DNA of 64,000 nt from Cyclobacteriaceae bacterium (GCA_019638395.1 JAHBTX010000003.1:682001-746000); one strand, 5' to 3'. Shown: positions 1-10,025, numbered from the stretch's first letter. A program made the numbers and translations. The notes: generated by a model from the sequence alone, not told the origin.

Positions 1-3000
1 AGTGGCTGCTCCTAAAAACTGCACCGTACTGGTACCCGCTGTAAATGTTCCATTGTTAATCCAGTTGCCATAGACGGAATGTGTAAATGAGGAGGCGCTG
101 AATGTGGTACTTGTTCCAATCGTAAGGGTGCCGCGGATGTCGAGATTTCCTGCCGCTGTTTTGGTGTTGCCATTGGATAAAATAAGATTACTATAGGTTA
201 GCGCGTTCACGGTCTGCGCGCCTGTGCCATTAAAGTTTACAGTATTGGGTGCCGATGAAGTTGCATTGAATGTACCCGCTGTTACGGTAAACGCATTGGC
301 AATTCCTAACGTGGAGTTAGCAGAAAGTTGAAGTGAAGTGCCGTTTAGCGTAACATTAAAAAGATTAGCCGTTCCACTTAGTGAAGAAGTACCGGCAAAG
401 GTGGCTGTGCCAGCTGATGCGGAGAAACTTCCGCTTACACTTAAGCCTGAGGTGATGGAGAAATTTACAGCAGTAGTCAACGATCCGGTAACTGCCAAAA
501 TACTAAAACTTTTTGTTCCTGCTCCCGAAATGGTTTTGGTTGCTCCACTCATGGTTAGTGTTCCGGTACTTGCCGTGAATGTTCCGGATACAGCTAAATT
601 TCCAGTTAGTGCCAGTGATGCAGTGGTACTAACTGTTCCACTAACAGTGAGGTTATCGAGGGAGATTCCAGTGCCACTGATCGTGGTTCCGGTACCGGTC
701 ATGGTTAATGTTCCACCAGATGCCTGCGTAAATGAACCTGCTCCTGTTGTGGCCAGGTTACCAGATAAGGTAAGTGTTGGTGCAGTAAAGTTAACAAGGC
801 TTGCGGCCACCGTAAGGTTATGAAAATTTTGAGCTCCTGATCCACCCACTGTTGTGCCCGTACCTGATAGTGTTATTGTGCTCGTATTGCCCGTAAAAGT
901 TCCATTGTTGATCCAGTTACCACCTACTGTGTGTGTAAAACTTCCACCATTAAAGGTGGTTGATGTGCCAAGCGTAACATTACCGCCAATGGTGAGGGCT
1001 GAAGCAGCCGTGAAAGAAACTGAAGTACCTGATCCTACGGAAGTGGTTAAGTTGCCAGCAATACTAAATCCACTACCCGGAAAAGTTTTCACTGCCGCAC
1101 CCGATGAACTGCTGAGTAACAAATTGCCATAGGTTTGACTGGCCACGGTTTGGTTTGTGCCTGCATACTCAACCGTACTGGCAACTACCAACGTATTAGT
1201 GGTATAGTTGGCAGGATATCCTTGTGTACCTCCAATACGCAAGGTAGCGTTATTTGCAACAGTAAGCGTTCCACCGGCACTGGTACGGTTGGCTGTAAAT
1301 CCAGCCAGGTTGAATGTTCCACTTGCGATATTAAGGTTACCGGCCACATTTGTATTTGCCCCCAGCGTAACAGTATTTCCAATATTTGAAATAGTTAAAT
1401 TATTAAACGTGGTCGCAAAAAAACCACCTATTGCTTGTGCATTGGTGCCGTTGAAGGTAACGGTACTTGTACCAGCTGTAAGCGCTGATGTAGAGGCATT
1501 ATTGGTCCAGTTTCCGCCAAGAGCGATATTAAAATTGTTTGCATTTAATATGCCGGCAGTAAGTGTAAGGTTATTACTTATGGTAACAGGTGCGGGTAAT
1601 AAAAGACCATTCGCATTGTTAAGGGTAAGATTGTTGAATGTAGTAACACCGTTGAAAGTCTGTTGTCCGGTGGTACCATTAAATACCGTGGTTCCGTTGT
1701 TTGTCATGGTGCCACTATTGGTTAATGTACCGGCAATGGAAAGCGTACCGGCTGCGGAGGTAGTGAGCGTGGCTCCGGATTGTATGGTTAAATTTCTACA
1801 GACCACAGCTGTGGAGATCACCGGCATTTGAGCTGCACCCGAAGTGATTACCACATCTGTCGTGTTTGTGGGTACTACTCCGGTACACCAGTTTCCTGCC
1901 GTTGCCCAATCACTGCTTACGTTTCCTGTCCATTGCCCGGCATTGGTAGAAGTTTGAACAAGCGTGGATGCACTGGTACTACAACCCGCTACCGTCACTT
2001 GCACCGTATAAACTCCCGCGCTGGCAAGGGTATAGTTGAACGTAGGGTTTTGACTGGAGGAAACAAAGCCACCGGGACCTGTCCACGAATAGGTGGCACC
2101 ACCAACCGTAGTTGCACTAAGTGTTATAGGTGATCCCACACAAACCGGCCCGTTGTTTCCAGCTCCTTCCGGTGAAGTATAAATGGTAGAAACTTCGCCT
2201 GCGCTTAACGCCCTGTTGTATATAATTGCATCATCTAATGTGCCATTAAAATAAAAGCTGGACGGTTGCGATGTCCAGCCATTGTTATTATCAAAGCCAA
2301 TCTTCCAGTAGCCGGTATAATTTTCGGCCGATGTTACTGCTGGGTTTGAACCCACCAGCACACCATCTACATATAAAGCCATTCCAGAGGTAGACGACAA
2401 TGTAGCCGTTGCGTGATGCCATAGGTTGTCGTTATAGGATAGGGTAGAGTTAATGGTTTGTACCGAACCGGGATATACACCAAAATAAATCTGGCCAGCA
2501 TTGTTCATGTATAAGTGCCGATCGTATTGCCCGCTGGAACCCGTTTGTGCATTACCAAATCCGATCAATTTACCACCAGTGACTGATGAAGTTCTAAACC
2601 ATATGGAGATACTGAAGTTGGTAGGGTTAACATAAGACCTGGCCGTGGAAATGTACTGAGAGCTTCCATTTAAACTAATCGCACTTGATGCTACATTAAA
2701 TCGGTTAGCAGTTAATGCTGGGCCATTCTGAAAGGTTCCGTTGTTGTTACCGGTTTCATCGGTTGCGTTTCCACTAAACTTTAAATTTGTTATTAAATCG
2801 TTAGTAGGTGTTTGTGAAATATCAGGTGCTAAAACGTTTACCGTGATGGACGCCTGAGGGCTCGTGCAGCCACTTATTGTCTGACTTACAAAATACGTAA
2901 ACGAACCCGTTACGCCTGTTGATGGTGTGGGTGCAGTAGAACTTGAAGCGGTAACAAACTGGATATTATTAAAGACTCGGTTGCCGGCAGACGTTACACC

Positions 3001-4443
3001 CGTAATGTTGATGGTTCCTGTTGGTTCTGTTATCGGAAATGTTGGGTTATCCGAACCCACATTACCGGTACCCGCTGAAACTCCAATGCTGTAATTTCCG
3101 GCAGTGGTAAGTGTGTAATCAAATGTATTGCTGATGCGAATGGGTGCAGCATTTGCACTTAATGAAGTAGTGGTACTGGAAGTAGCGATCACCGTTCCGC
3201 TGCTATTGTAAATGGAAACCACAAGCCCCGTTACAGACTGAAAGGCAGGTATGTAATAATCTACGTTTGTAATTCTAACGTTGGCCGAGGTGGTAGTAAA
3301 GTTGGTTCTGCGGTTGTTGAGGTTATTATCAATAAATACCGAGCTTGTGTTTAAAGTTGAAGTTCCCCCGACCACACCGGAAACGCCTCCCCATACAAGA
3401 TTTGAACCCGTAGCAGTAAGTGGGCTTGCTGTTGCGCCTCTGCAATAATTTACCGGACTTGTTACTATCGGAGCAGCAGGTGGATTGCACAACGTAGATC
3501 GGCCTCCACTAAGTGGTGTTGCACTCAATGCTCCTTCCGACACAGCATAGATACGCCAGTAGTAAAGTGTGTTCGCAGTTAACCCGGATTGAACGGACGA
3601 AGTAGCGTTCGCAGCTGTTTGGGTGACAAACGTATAATTTACTCCATCTGTGGATCGATAAATTAAAAAACCAGTTTCATTCGATGATAAATCCGACCAA
3701 TTGAGTGTCATGGAAGTAGTACTCAACGCGGTAAAATTTAAACTAACCGGAGTATTGGGTACAGGTGGTGCAAACCGATAATTATTATCGGTAACGGGTT
3801 TGGAGGTAATGCTGGCTTCTGTTGTTGAACTTACCGATGTACCCGCGTTACTTACCGATAAAAATTGTCCTGATCCGGTGGCTGTTGCCGAGATACCAAT
3901 TGAGGCTGAAGCTCCAAATAAAGTACCGGCTTCTCTTCGATAGGCGTATTCGATTCTACCTGTGCCTTCGTAAAGTTTTACCTGAAACGACATCACATTT
4001 CCAGCAATACTTCCCCACGAAACATTAAGGTATTGCGCTGTAAATACACGACTGCCTGCAGTACCGGCTGTGGCATAAGTAAAATTGCCAGGAGCTTGAA
4101 TATTAAGATTATCCCACAGTGGAGCCAACACGGGCCGAGGGGCACCACCACTGGTTAAATTGTTGGCAGGTGTGGCATTAGTTATTGGAACTTCGAGCGC
4201 AAGCCAACCATTAGTACTGGCCGATATTTCGGTATATCGCGTACCCATATACCAAAAATCAAATCCAATAGGTACCGGATTAAAGTATCCTTCATCTACG
4301 TTGCCGGTTCCTCCGGGCGTAGTGCCCGATATAGTAGTAAATGTTCCACTGAAGGCTGAAAAGGTATAATTCGTTATAGATTGACTATAGGTTTTGGTTG
4401 CAGTACTTAGAGTAATAAAAAGGATAAGCAGCTTTTTAAACAT
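1..4443 (-). CDS. giant secreted adhesin, 3' end outside the window
   Basis: A minus-strand reading frame is open for 1481 codons from ATG 4443 to base 1, so the C-terminus, and any T9SS sorting domain, lies outside. It starts with a signal peptide (MFKKLLILFITLSTATKTYSQ). A fibronectin type III domain lies near residues 220-315 and a LamG/concanavalin-like module near 550-745 (ends with the DDAIIYNRALS-type strand). A PKD/Ig-like segment with GPGGF follows near 760-820. From about residue 830 there are Ser/Thr/Asn/Gly-rich beta-solenoid repeats (NNLTL..., TVTFNGT..., GNWTNN...). The composition and modules fit Bacteroidota cell-surface adhesins exported by T9SS. The ligand cannot be told. 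Many Val/Pro-rich frames on the plus strand here are antisense shadows. Confidence 0.88.
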   Translation of the reverse strand, partial: MFKKLLILFITLSTATKTYSQSITNYTFSAFSGTFTTISGTTPGGTGNVDEGYFNPVPIGFDFWYMGTRYTEISASTNGWLALEVPITNATPANNLTSGGAPRPVLAPLWDNLNIQAPGNFTYATAGTAGSRVFTAQYLNVSWGSIAGNVMSFQVKLYEGTGRIEYAYRREAGTLFGASASIGISATATGSGQFLSVSNAGTSVSSTTEASITSKPVTDNNYRFAPPVPNTPVSLNFTALSTTSMTLNWSDLSSNETGFLIYRSTDGVNYTFVTQTAANATSSVQSGLTANTLYYWRIYAVSEGALSATPLSGGRSTLCNPPAAPIVTSPVNYCRGATASPLTATGSNLVWGGVSGVVGGTSTLNTSSVFIDNNLNNRRTNFTTTSANVRITNVDYYIPAFQSVTGLVVSIYNSSGTVIATSSTTTSLSANAAPIRISNTFDYTLTTAGNYSIGVSAGTGNVGSDNPTFPITEPTGTINITGVTSAGNRVFNNIQFVTASSSTAPTPSTGVTGSFTYFVSQTISGCTSPQASITVNVLAPDISQTPTNDLITNLKFSGNATDETGNNNGTFQNGPALTANRFNVASSAISLNGSSQYISTARSYVNPTNFSISIWFRTSSVTGGKLIGFGNAQTGSSGQYDRHLYMNNAGQIYFGVYPGSVQTINSTLSYNDNLWHHATATLSSTSGMALYVDGVLVGSNPAVTSAENYTGYWKIGFDNNNGWTSQPSSFYFNGTLDDAIIYNRALSAGEVSTIYTSPEGAGNNGPVCVGSPITLSATTVGGATYSWTGPGGFVSSSQNPTFNYTLASAGVYTVQVTVAGCSTSASTLVQTSTNAGQWTGNVSSDWATAGNWCTGVVPTNTTDVVITSGAAQMPVISTAVVCRNLTIQSGATLTTSAAGTLSIAGTLTNSGTMTNNGTTVFNGTTGQQTFNGVTTFNNLTLNNANGLLLPAPVTISNNLTLTAGILNANNFNIALGGNWTNNASTSALTAGTSTVTFNGTNAQAIGGFFATTFNNLTISNIGNTVTLGANTNVAGNLNIASGTFNLAGFTANRTSAGGTLTVANNATLRIGGTQGYPANYTTNTLVVASTVEYAGTNQTVASQTYGNLLLSSSSGAAVKTFPGSGFSIAGNLTTSVGSGTSVSFTAASALTIGGNVTLGTSTTFNGGSFTHTVGGNWINNGTFTGNTSTITLSGTGTTVGGSGAQNFHNLTVAASLVNFTAPTLTLSGNLATTGAGSFTQASGGTLTMTGTGTTISGTGISLDNLTVSGTVSTTASLALTGNLAVSGTFTASTGTLTMSGATKTISGAGTKSFSILAVTGSLTTAVNFSITSGLSVSGSFSASAGTATFAGTSSLSGTANLFNVTLNGTSLQLSANSTLGIANAFTVTAGTFNATSSAPNTVNFNGTGAQTVNALTYSNLILSNGNTKTAAGNLDIRGTLTIGTSTTFSASSFTHSVYGNWINNGTFTAGTSTVQFLGAAT
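39..987 (-). repeat. long-period repeat inside the adhesin (284-codon offset)
   Basis: The segments near 39-135 and 891-987 align along their whole length at DNA level, with shared words such as GTTCCATTGTT, ATCCAGTT and TGTGTAAA. The offset is 852 bases, exactly 284 codons. A third, weaker copy of the CCAGTTxCC word is seen near 1505. These are internal duplications of the beta-solenoid part of the adhesin. Confidence 0.6.
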
Positions 4444-4765
4444 TACTTTTTCCGTTTAATTAATATGAAGGACACCTTTCGGGTTTAGTTCTCACCCGAT
4501 GCCACACATCAACAGATCAATCGTATGTATAACTCCCTCAAAAAAATACGCTTTAGTTATGAGGGTTGATTAGATAAATCAATATCAAAAAAAAATATAA
4601 TTCATGCAAGTCAGTTTATCAAAATTAATGATGACTCACGTATTTGCTTTTCTTGCTAAAAACCTCGTATCCCGGACTCGCATATAAACCAGCATTTCCA
4701 TCTACGCTGCTAAAGCCCGGTGAAGTTTATCAGCAAAAAACAGTTTATAAGTTTGGATTGGGTAA
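4444..4765. other. 322-bp intergenic region upstream of the adhesin
   Basis: No convincing ORF is seen. It lies between two minus-strand genes and should hold the promoter of the giant adhesin. On the minus strand, 4627-4620 reads TAATTTTG, an exact match to the Bacteroidota -7 element TAnnTTTG. No TTTG lies at the proper upstream distance, so this is only a weak candidate. The right edge contains the start of the hairpin described at 4754-4788. Confidence 0.4.
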
Positions 4766-4788
4766 TTAAACTTTAATTACCCAATCCA
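4754..4788 (-). terminator. perfect 17-bp inverted repeat overlapping a stop codon
   Basis: The arms TGGATTGGGTAATTAAA (4754-4770) and its exact complement (4772-4788) are separated by one base. On the minus strand the 5' arm encodes the last residues (WVIK) of the membrane protein at 4766-5335 and its TAA stop lies inside the stem. A TTTTTT run follows about 12 bases downstream. It probably works as a transcription terminator for that gene; the near-absent loop is unusual. Confidence 0.55.
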
Positions 4789-5335
4789 CTAACACCATAC
4801 TGGTTAAAAGTAGTGCAAGCAGGAGTATAGCCAGGCTTATATGCATCCACGGTTGCCTGGGTTCTTTAATAATTAAAACCGGAAATAAAATCAAAAGCAT
4901 TAACTGTACCGGTTGCTCCGACAAGGAGTAGGAACTCAGCACCAGGTTATCTAAAACAGAAAGGATGGTTAGTATGAAAGCGACACCGAAGTATTTCCTG
5001 AAATTTGAAAAGTAAAATGGCTTAAAATTAGTTTCGGCTGTTGAATTGGCCGGAGTTGGAAATAATAACCGTGCCATAATAAAAAGAGCTATCGGATATA
5101 AAATTGTGAAAAGAAAAACCGGAAGTTTCCAGGTGGTGATGGTTCGCATTTCGTACAAAACCCACCACTCCTGAATGTGTAGAAAGAAGACAAAAACAAT
5201 CCACAATGCATGTGGTAAATACAGCTTTACATTGCGCCAGTTTTGTATTACATCGGCAACACCAGTTACTATTTGGGTTATTCCCAATCCTAAAATGATG
5301 GAAATGAGAACACTAACATATTCGAATGGCGACAT
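4766..5335 (-). CDS. hypothetical polytopic membrane protein
   Basis: 189 residues with about five or six hydrophobic helices: residues 5-25, 43-60, 72-92, 114-134, 143-157 and 165-186. An amphipathic segment with RNW lies between the first two. No enzymatic motif was recognised. It resembles small uncharacterised membrane proteins of Bacteroidota that begin with SPFEYVSVLISIILGLGITQ. It is transcribed away from the act operon and ends in the 17-bp hairpin. Function unknown. Confidence 0.7.
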   Translation of the reverse strand: MSPFEYVSVLISIILGLGITQIVTGVADVIQNWRNVKLYLPHALWIVFVFFLHIQEWWVLYEMRTITTWKLPVFLFTILYPIALFIMARLLFPTPANSTAETNFKPFYFSNFRKYFGVAFILTILSVLDNLVLSSYSLSEQPVQLMLLILFPVLIIKEPRQPWMHISLAILLLALLLTSMVLVDWVIKV

Positions 5336-5501
5336 TTTTTAAGTGTGTATAATTTAAATCAATTCTAAATTAGATAAAGAATCTTCTTTAACCTGAATTA
5401 TATTTACAAGAGCTGTTTAACAATCCGCAAGACATCATAATCAGATTAGGTAAACACAGTAGCAAACACTTTAAAATTATTGTACCACTGGTTAAAATTA
5501 A

Positions 5502-5532
5502 TTTGAAATAAGGCATTTGGCATGTAGATTTG
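5502..5532 (+). promoter_or_regulatory. Bacteroidota-type promoter of the act-cox operon
   Basis: TTTG at 5502-5505, a 19-base spacer, then TAGATTTG at 5525-5532. This matches the -33/-7 consensus TTTG-N19-TAnnTTTG of the Bacteroidota primary sigma factor. The predicted start point is near 5539, giving a leader of about 35 bases before the ATG at 5573. It is the only clear promoter upstream of a run of co-directional genes reaching 20585. Confidence 0.7.
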
Positions 5533-5572
5533 TGCGATTCCGTAAAAAAGCGGTTATCCTAAACGTGCAACG

Positions 5573-6832
5573 ATGAAGAAAATATTATCTCGTCCCGTTA
5601 CGATTTTAACTCTCGCCCTCGTATTCCTTTTTAACTCATTCGCATTCGCCCAACAAATCCCAACCGATGAAGCTGCCATTAAAGCTGGTGAAGCTTTGTT
5701 TAATGGCAACTGTAAGTCTTGCCATCGCGTAAAGCAAAAGCTGGTAGGGCCCGCCCTTGCCGGAGTGGAAGACAGAGCTCCTTCCGTGCAGTGGATATTG
5801 GATTGGGTACGTAACCCGGCCCGGGTAATAGCCAGTGGCGATGCATACGCTAACAAAATTTACAACGAGTATAACAAAAGCCAGATGACGGCTTTCACTA
5901 GTTATACCGATGAACAGATATTAAGTATTCTTGCTTATATAAAGGCAGAGGCAAATAAAGTTGATGCTCCGCCACCGGGGACAACAACAGCTGATACCAC
6001 CGGAGGCGGTGGAGGCGTTCCTTCCGGTTACCTCAATGCCATTTTAATTGGCCTTGTTGTAATTCTGGTTTTGTTACTCATCATTTTGGGTCTTATCATT
6101 AATGCGCTTAAGAAGTACTTAGATCAGAAAGACCTTTCAGAAGATGATAAAGAAATCGTTCATTCTAAATATACCTTCAATACAGCCATCAAAAGCCCGG
6201 CCTTCATTTTTATAGTTGTATTCTTGGTAGCCTCGGTAACCTTCAAAAATGTAATTGATGGACTTTATTCCATTGGTATTCAACAGAATTATCAACCAAA
6301 ACAACCTATTGCTTTCTCGCATAAGATTCACGCAGGGCAATATGAAATTGAATGTCGCTATTGCCATACGGGTGCACTTAAAGGCAAGCAGGCCAACATT
6401 CCTTCGGCTAATATTTGTATGAACTGCCACTCACAAATCCGTGAGGGTACCAATACCGGCACAACTGAGATTAGTAAAATCTATGCTGCTATTGGGTACG
6501 ATCCGGCAACAGGTTCTTATACCGGCAAACAAAAGCCAATTGAGTGGGTGCGCATTCACAACCTGCCCGATCTGGCTTATTTCAACCACGCACAACATAA
6601 TAATGTAGGCGGCATTGAATGCCAGACTTGTCATGGCCCGATTGAAGAAATGGATGTAGTAAAACAATACTCATTATTAACGATGGGCTGGTGTATTGAC
6701 TGCCATCGTAAAACAGATGTGAATACGAAAGGCAACGCGTACTATGACAAGTTGCTTGAACTACACAACAGCAAGAAAGCATTGAAAGTAGAAGACATTG
6801 GCGGTTTGGAATGTGCCAAGTGTCACTATTAA
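5573..6832 (+). CDS. actA: alternative complex III subunit ActA, hexaheme cytochrome c
   Basis: Electron-transfer subunit of the quinol:cytochrome c/oxidase oxidoreductase (alternative complex III). It has a signal peptide (residues 1-27), an N-terminal monoheme cytochrome c domain (C47-H51) and two membrane helices (about 153-178 and 207-230). A pentaheme domain follows with CxxCH at 261, 282, 350, 374 and 414; the last motif is directly followed by Tyr and the stop. Total six CxxCH. The classical ActA is pentaheme, so the first domain is an N-terminal addition. It is the first gene of the act operon, 40 bases before actB. The periplasmic location follows from the c-type heme motifs and signal peptide. 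Confidence 0.95.
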   Translation: MKKILSRPVTILTLALVFLFNSFAFAQQIPTDEAAIKAGEALFNGNCKSCHRVKQKLVGPALAGVEDRAPSVQWILDWVRNPARVIASGDAYANKIYNEYNKSQMTAFTSYTDEQILSILAYIKAEANKVDAPPPGTTTADTTGGGGGVPSGYLNAILIGLVVILVLLLIILGLIINALKKYLDQKDLSEDDKEIVHSKYTFNTAIKSPAFIFIVVFLVASVTFKNVIDGLYSIGIQQNYQPKQPIAFSHKIHAGQYEIECRYCHTGALKGKQANIPSANICMNCHSQIREGTNTGTTEISKIYAAIGYDPATGSYTGKQKPIEWVRIHNLPDLAYFNHAQHNNVGGIECQTCHGPIEEMDVVKQYSLLTMGWCIDCHRKTDVNTKGNAYYDKLLELHNSKKALKVEDIGGLECAKCHY

Positions 6833-6871
6833 GATTTTAGTTTTAGAACTCGACCCGGATTTTTTGAATAT

Positions 6872-9800
6872 ATGACTACAAAAACATACTGGAAAGGATT
6901 AGCCCAACTGAAAAACGACCCCAAGTTTGTTAAAAACGCAGACAAGGAGTTTGTTGATCTTGCCGTAGAGGAAGATGCAGGGCACTCGCGCAGGGATTTT
7001 CTTAAAATGATGGGCTTTAGCGTAGCTGCAGCTTCATTAGCTGCCTGCGAAGCACCCATCCGCAAAGCAATTCCATACGTAAGCAAACCCGTTGATGCTG
7101 ATCCGGGTATTCCTAACTACTACGCCAGCACCTATATTAATGGTGGCGATTATTGCAGTATTGTTGTAAAGGTTAGGGACGGGCGCCCGATTAAAGTTGA
7201 TGGCAATAGCCTTTCTAAAGTAACGATGGGTGGAACCAGTGCACAGGTAGAAGCCTCTGTACTATCGCTATACGATAATTTTAGGTTACGTGGCCCACGG
7301 GTAGGCGAGAAGCTGTCGGATTGGGAAACAATAGACAAAGAAATTACAGCCAAGTTAAACGAGATTGCAGCCAAGGGTGGACAAATTAGAATTGTGAGCA
7401 ACACCATTCTTAGTCCCAGTACGAAAGCCGCCATCGAAAAATTCAAGGCCAAGTATCCTACCACCAAAGTTATTCAGTACGATCCCGTTTCTTACTACGG
7501 CATAACCAAAGCAAATCAGGAGTCACTTGGTGCGGCTATCATACCTTCTTACGATTTCAGCAAGGCTAAAGTAATTGTTAGCGTGGGGGCTGATTTCTTA
7601 GGTACCTGGCTATCGCCAATCGAGTTCACTAAACAGTTTGCTGTTAACCGCGAAATCACAGCCGATAAGAAAGAGATGTCGCGCTTATACGCATTCGAAT
7701 CTAACTTATCATTAACAGGTGCGAATGCCGATTACCGTACTGCTATTAAACCTTCGCAAGAAGGATTGGTAGTAGCACAACTTTATAAGTTGATTTCAGG
7801 TAGTGGTTCTACAGGAATAGAAGGTATTAACCATCTTGAAAAAGCAGCAGCCGAACTGAAAGCAAATGCAGGAAAGGCATTGGTAGTAAGCGGCTCGAAT
7901 GATAAGAATGTACAGATTGTTGTAAATGCAATCAATAACTTGTTGGGAAGCTACGGTACCATAATTAACACAAGTGCCCCGGTTAATTTCCGCCAGGGTA
8001 ACGATGAAGAGATGGCCGCATTTGTGGCAGAAGCAACCAGCGGTAAAGTAGATGGTGTTATCTTCTACAACTGTAATCCGGTTTATGATCATCCGCAAGG
8101 TGAAGCCTTAGGTAAAGCGTTGAAAGGTCTTAGTTTAACTGTTTCTACTTCAACAACACCAGACGAAACTGCATCGGCATCGGCTTATATCGCTGCCGAT
8201 CATCATTATTTAGAGTCATGGAACGATGCTGAACCAAAGTTGAATTCATTCAGCTTATCGCAGCCAACCATTACACCGATATTCAAAACCCGCCAGGCAC
8301 AAGAAAGTTTCTTGGTATGGGCTGGTGAAACTTCAACTGATTATTTCACCTTCGTTCAGAACTATTGGAAGAATCGTTTCTATGGCGCTTCCAGCGGATT
8401 GGATTTCCAATCGTTCTGGGACAAGTGTTTGTACGATGGTGTATTTGAATTACCCGCCAGCACTCAAGCGTATTCCTTCAATGGAAATGTAGATAGTGCT
8501 TTGTCCGCGATTGCTTCTACCTACAAGGCATCGAACTCCGGTTTTGAGTTGGTTATTTATGAAACTTGTGGACTGGGTACCGGATCGCAAGCCAACAACC
8601 CATTGTTACAAGAGTTACCCGATCCAATCACTAAAGCAACTTGGGATCATTATGTAACCATTTCGTTAAAAGATGCTGAAACGTTGGGTATTGATAATGA
8701 TGCTGAAGGAAGAACGCAGCTTGTAAATGTTACAGCCAATGGTAAAACTATTCAAGTTGCGGCATTGGTTCAGCCAGGTCAGGCTCAGGGAACATTAGGC
8801 GTTGCATTGGGTTATGGCAGAACCAACGTAGGACTTGTGGGTAAAGAGATTGGTCAAAATGCGTATCCGTTACTTAGCCTCGGTGAGGCATTAGGATACA
8901 GCATTACTGCAGGTGTTAAAATTGAGAAAACAGATACTCCTTTCCAGATTGCACAAACCCAGATTCATCAAACCTACATGGGGCGTGCAAACGTAGTGCA
9001 AGAATCATTGCTTGCCGACTACCTGCACAATCCAAAAGAATGGAACGAGAAAGCACCAAAGATTACTTCGTGGGATAAAAAGGTACCACCCGGCTCGTTG
9101 AGTTTGTGGAAAGGACATGAATACAAGAATCACCATTGGGGAATGGCCATCGACCTGAACACCTGTACCGGTTGTGGATCATGTGTGGTGGCTTGTAATG
9201 TAGAAAACAACGTAGCACTTGTTGGTAAGCAGGAAGTAATCAATCGCAGAGAAATGCATTGGTTACGCATCGATCGCTACTACTCTACAGAGGCAGAAGT
9301 AGATGATTACCAGGGTTTGGAAAAAGCTTCCGATAATCCGGAAGTAGTATTCCAACCCATGTTGTGTCAGCATTGTAACAACGCACCATGCGAAACGGTT
9401 TGCCCGGTTGCAGCCACCACACACAGCACAGAAGGTCTAAACCAGATGACGTATAACCGTTGTATTGGTACTCGCTATTGTGCCAACAATTGTCCTTATA
9501 AAGTAAGACGTTTCAATTGGTTCAAATACCACGACAACCAGAAGTTCTTGCAGGCTAACCCTGCCATGAACACTGACTTGGGTCGTATGGTATTGAACCC
9601 AGACGTAACCGTTCGCTCACGTGGTGTAATGGAGAAATGTTCATTCTGTGCACAACGCATTCAGGCGGGTAAGCTTAACGCGAAAAAGGAACGCAGACCC
9701 GTGCAGGACGGTGAAGTGGTTACTGCTTGTCAGGCTGCATGCTCTACCGGAGCTATTCTGTTTGGTGATATGAACGATCCGGAAAGCAAAATCAGTAAGG

Positions 9801-9991
9801 TGTTAGGCATCGAAACACAATACAAAAAAGTAATGGTTGACGGGAAAGAGGAAACCGTTGTGGACTATGGTATCGATAAAAAGGTAACAAACCCACGTGC
9901 GTACCGGGTGTTGGAAGAAATTGGTGTTAAACCCAACATCTTCTACTTAACCAAAATCCGCAACAAGGATAAAGAGACTAAGAACGTATAA
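6872..9991 (+). CDS. actB: alternative complex III iron-sulfur subunit ActB
   Basis: 1039-residue fusion of a molybdopterin-oxidoreductase-like region (about 60-730) and a four-cluster ferredoxin-like region (about 750-970). The cysteine groups start at C765 (CTGCGSC), C832 (CQHCNNAPC), C864 (CIGTRYC) and C923/C953 (CSFC, CQAAC). A twin-arginine-type motif SRRDFLK (39-45) precedes LAAC (56-59), a possible lipidation Cys, as in other ActB proteins. In this family the molybdopterin-like part carries no Mo cofactor and the clusters pass electrons from quinol to the ActA hemes. It is flanked by actA and actC in the canonical order. Confidence 0.95.
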   Translation: MTTKTYWKGLAQLKNDPKFVKNADKEFVDLAVEEDAGHSRRDFLKMMGFSVAAASLAACEAPIRKAIPYVSKPVDADPGIPNYYASTYINGGDYCSIVVKVRDGRPIKVDGNSLSKVTMGGTSAQVEASVLSLYDNFRLRGPRVGEKLSDWETIDKEITAKLNEIAAKGGQIRIVSNTILSPSTKAAIEKFKAKYPTTKVIQYDPVSYYGITKANQESLGAAIIPSYDFSKAKVIVSVGADFLGTWLSPIEFTKQFAVNREITADKKEMSRLYAFESNLSLTGANADYRTAIKPSQEGLVVAQLYKLISGSGSTGIEGINHLEKAAAELKANAGKALVVSGSNDKNVQIVVNAINNLLGSYGTIINTSAPVNFRQGNDEEMAAFVAEATSGKVDGVIFYNCNPVYDHPQGEALGKALKGLSLTVSTSTTPDETASASAYIAADHHYLESWNDAEPKLNSFSLSQPTITPIFKTRQAQESFLVWAGETSTDYFTFVQNYWKNRFYGASSGLDFQSFWDKCLYDGVFELPASTQAYSFNGNVDSALSAIASTYKASNSGFELVIYETCGLGTGSQANNPLLQELPDPITKATWDHYVTISLKDAETLGIDNDAEGRTQLVNVTANGKTIQVAALVQPGQAQGTLGVALGYGRTNVGLVGKEIGQNAYPLLSLGEALGYSITAGVKIEKTDTPFQIAQTQIHQTYMGRANVVQESLLADYLHNPKEWNEKAPKITSWDKKVPPGSLSLWKGHEYKNHHWGMAIDLNTCTGCGSCVVACNVENNVALVGKQEVINRREMHWLRIDRYYSTEAEVDDYQGLEKASDNPEVVFQPMLCQHCNNAPCETVCPVAATTHSTEGLNQMTYNRCIGTRYCANNCPYKVRRFNWFKYHDNQKFLQANPAMNTDLGRMVLNPDVTVRSRGVMEKCSFCAQRIQAGKLNAKKERRPVQDGEVVTACQAACSTGAILFGDMNDPESKISKVLGIETQYKKVMVDGKEETVVDYGIDKKVTNPRAYRVLEEIGVKPNIFYLTKIRNKDKETKNV

Positions 9992-10025
9992 AATTTTTTG
10001 AACAGGAACTGATACGAACCAAAGT

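Noticed and set aside
39-1600. Regular repeats taken as possible CRISPR
   Set aside because: Copies are diverged, in coding frame and spaced by hundreds of bases.
338-2133. Several plus-strand Val/Pro/Leu-rich open frames (up to 207 codons)
   Set aside because: They are antisense to the Ser/Thr/Asn-rich repeats of the adhesin, which explain the odd composition; no domain, no start context.
4479-4498. CGGGT/ACCCG hairpin in the adhesin leader
   Set aside because: Only five pairs; expected by chance in a region of this length.
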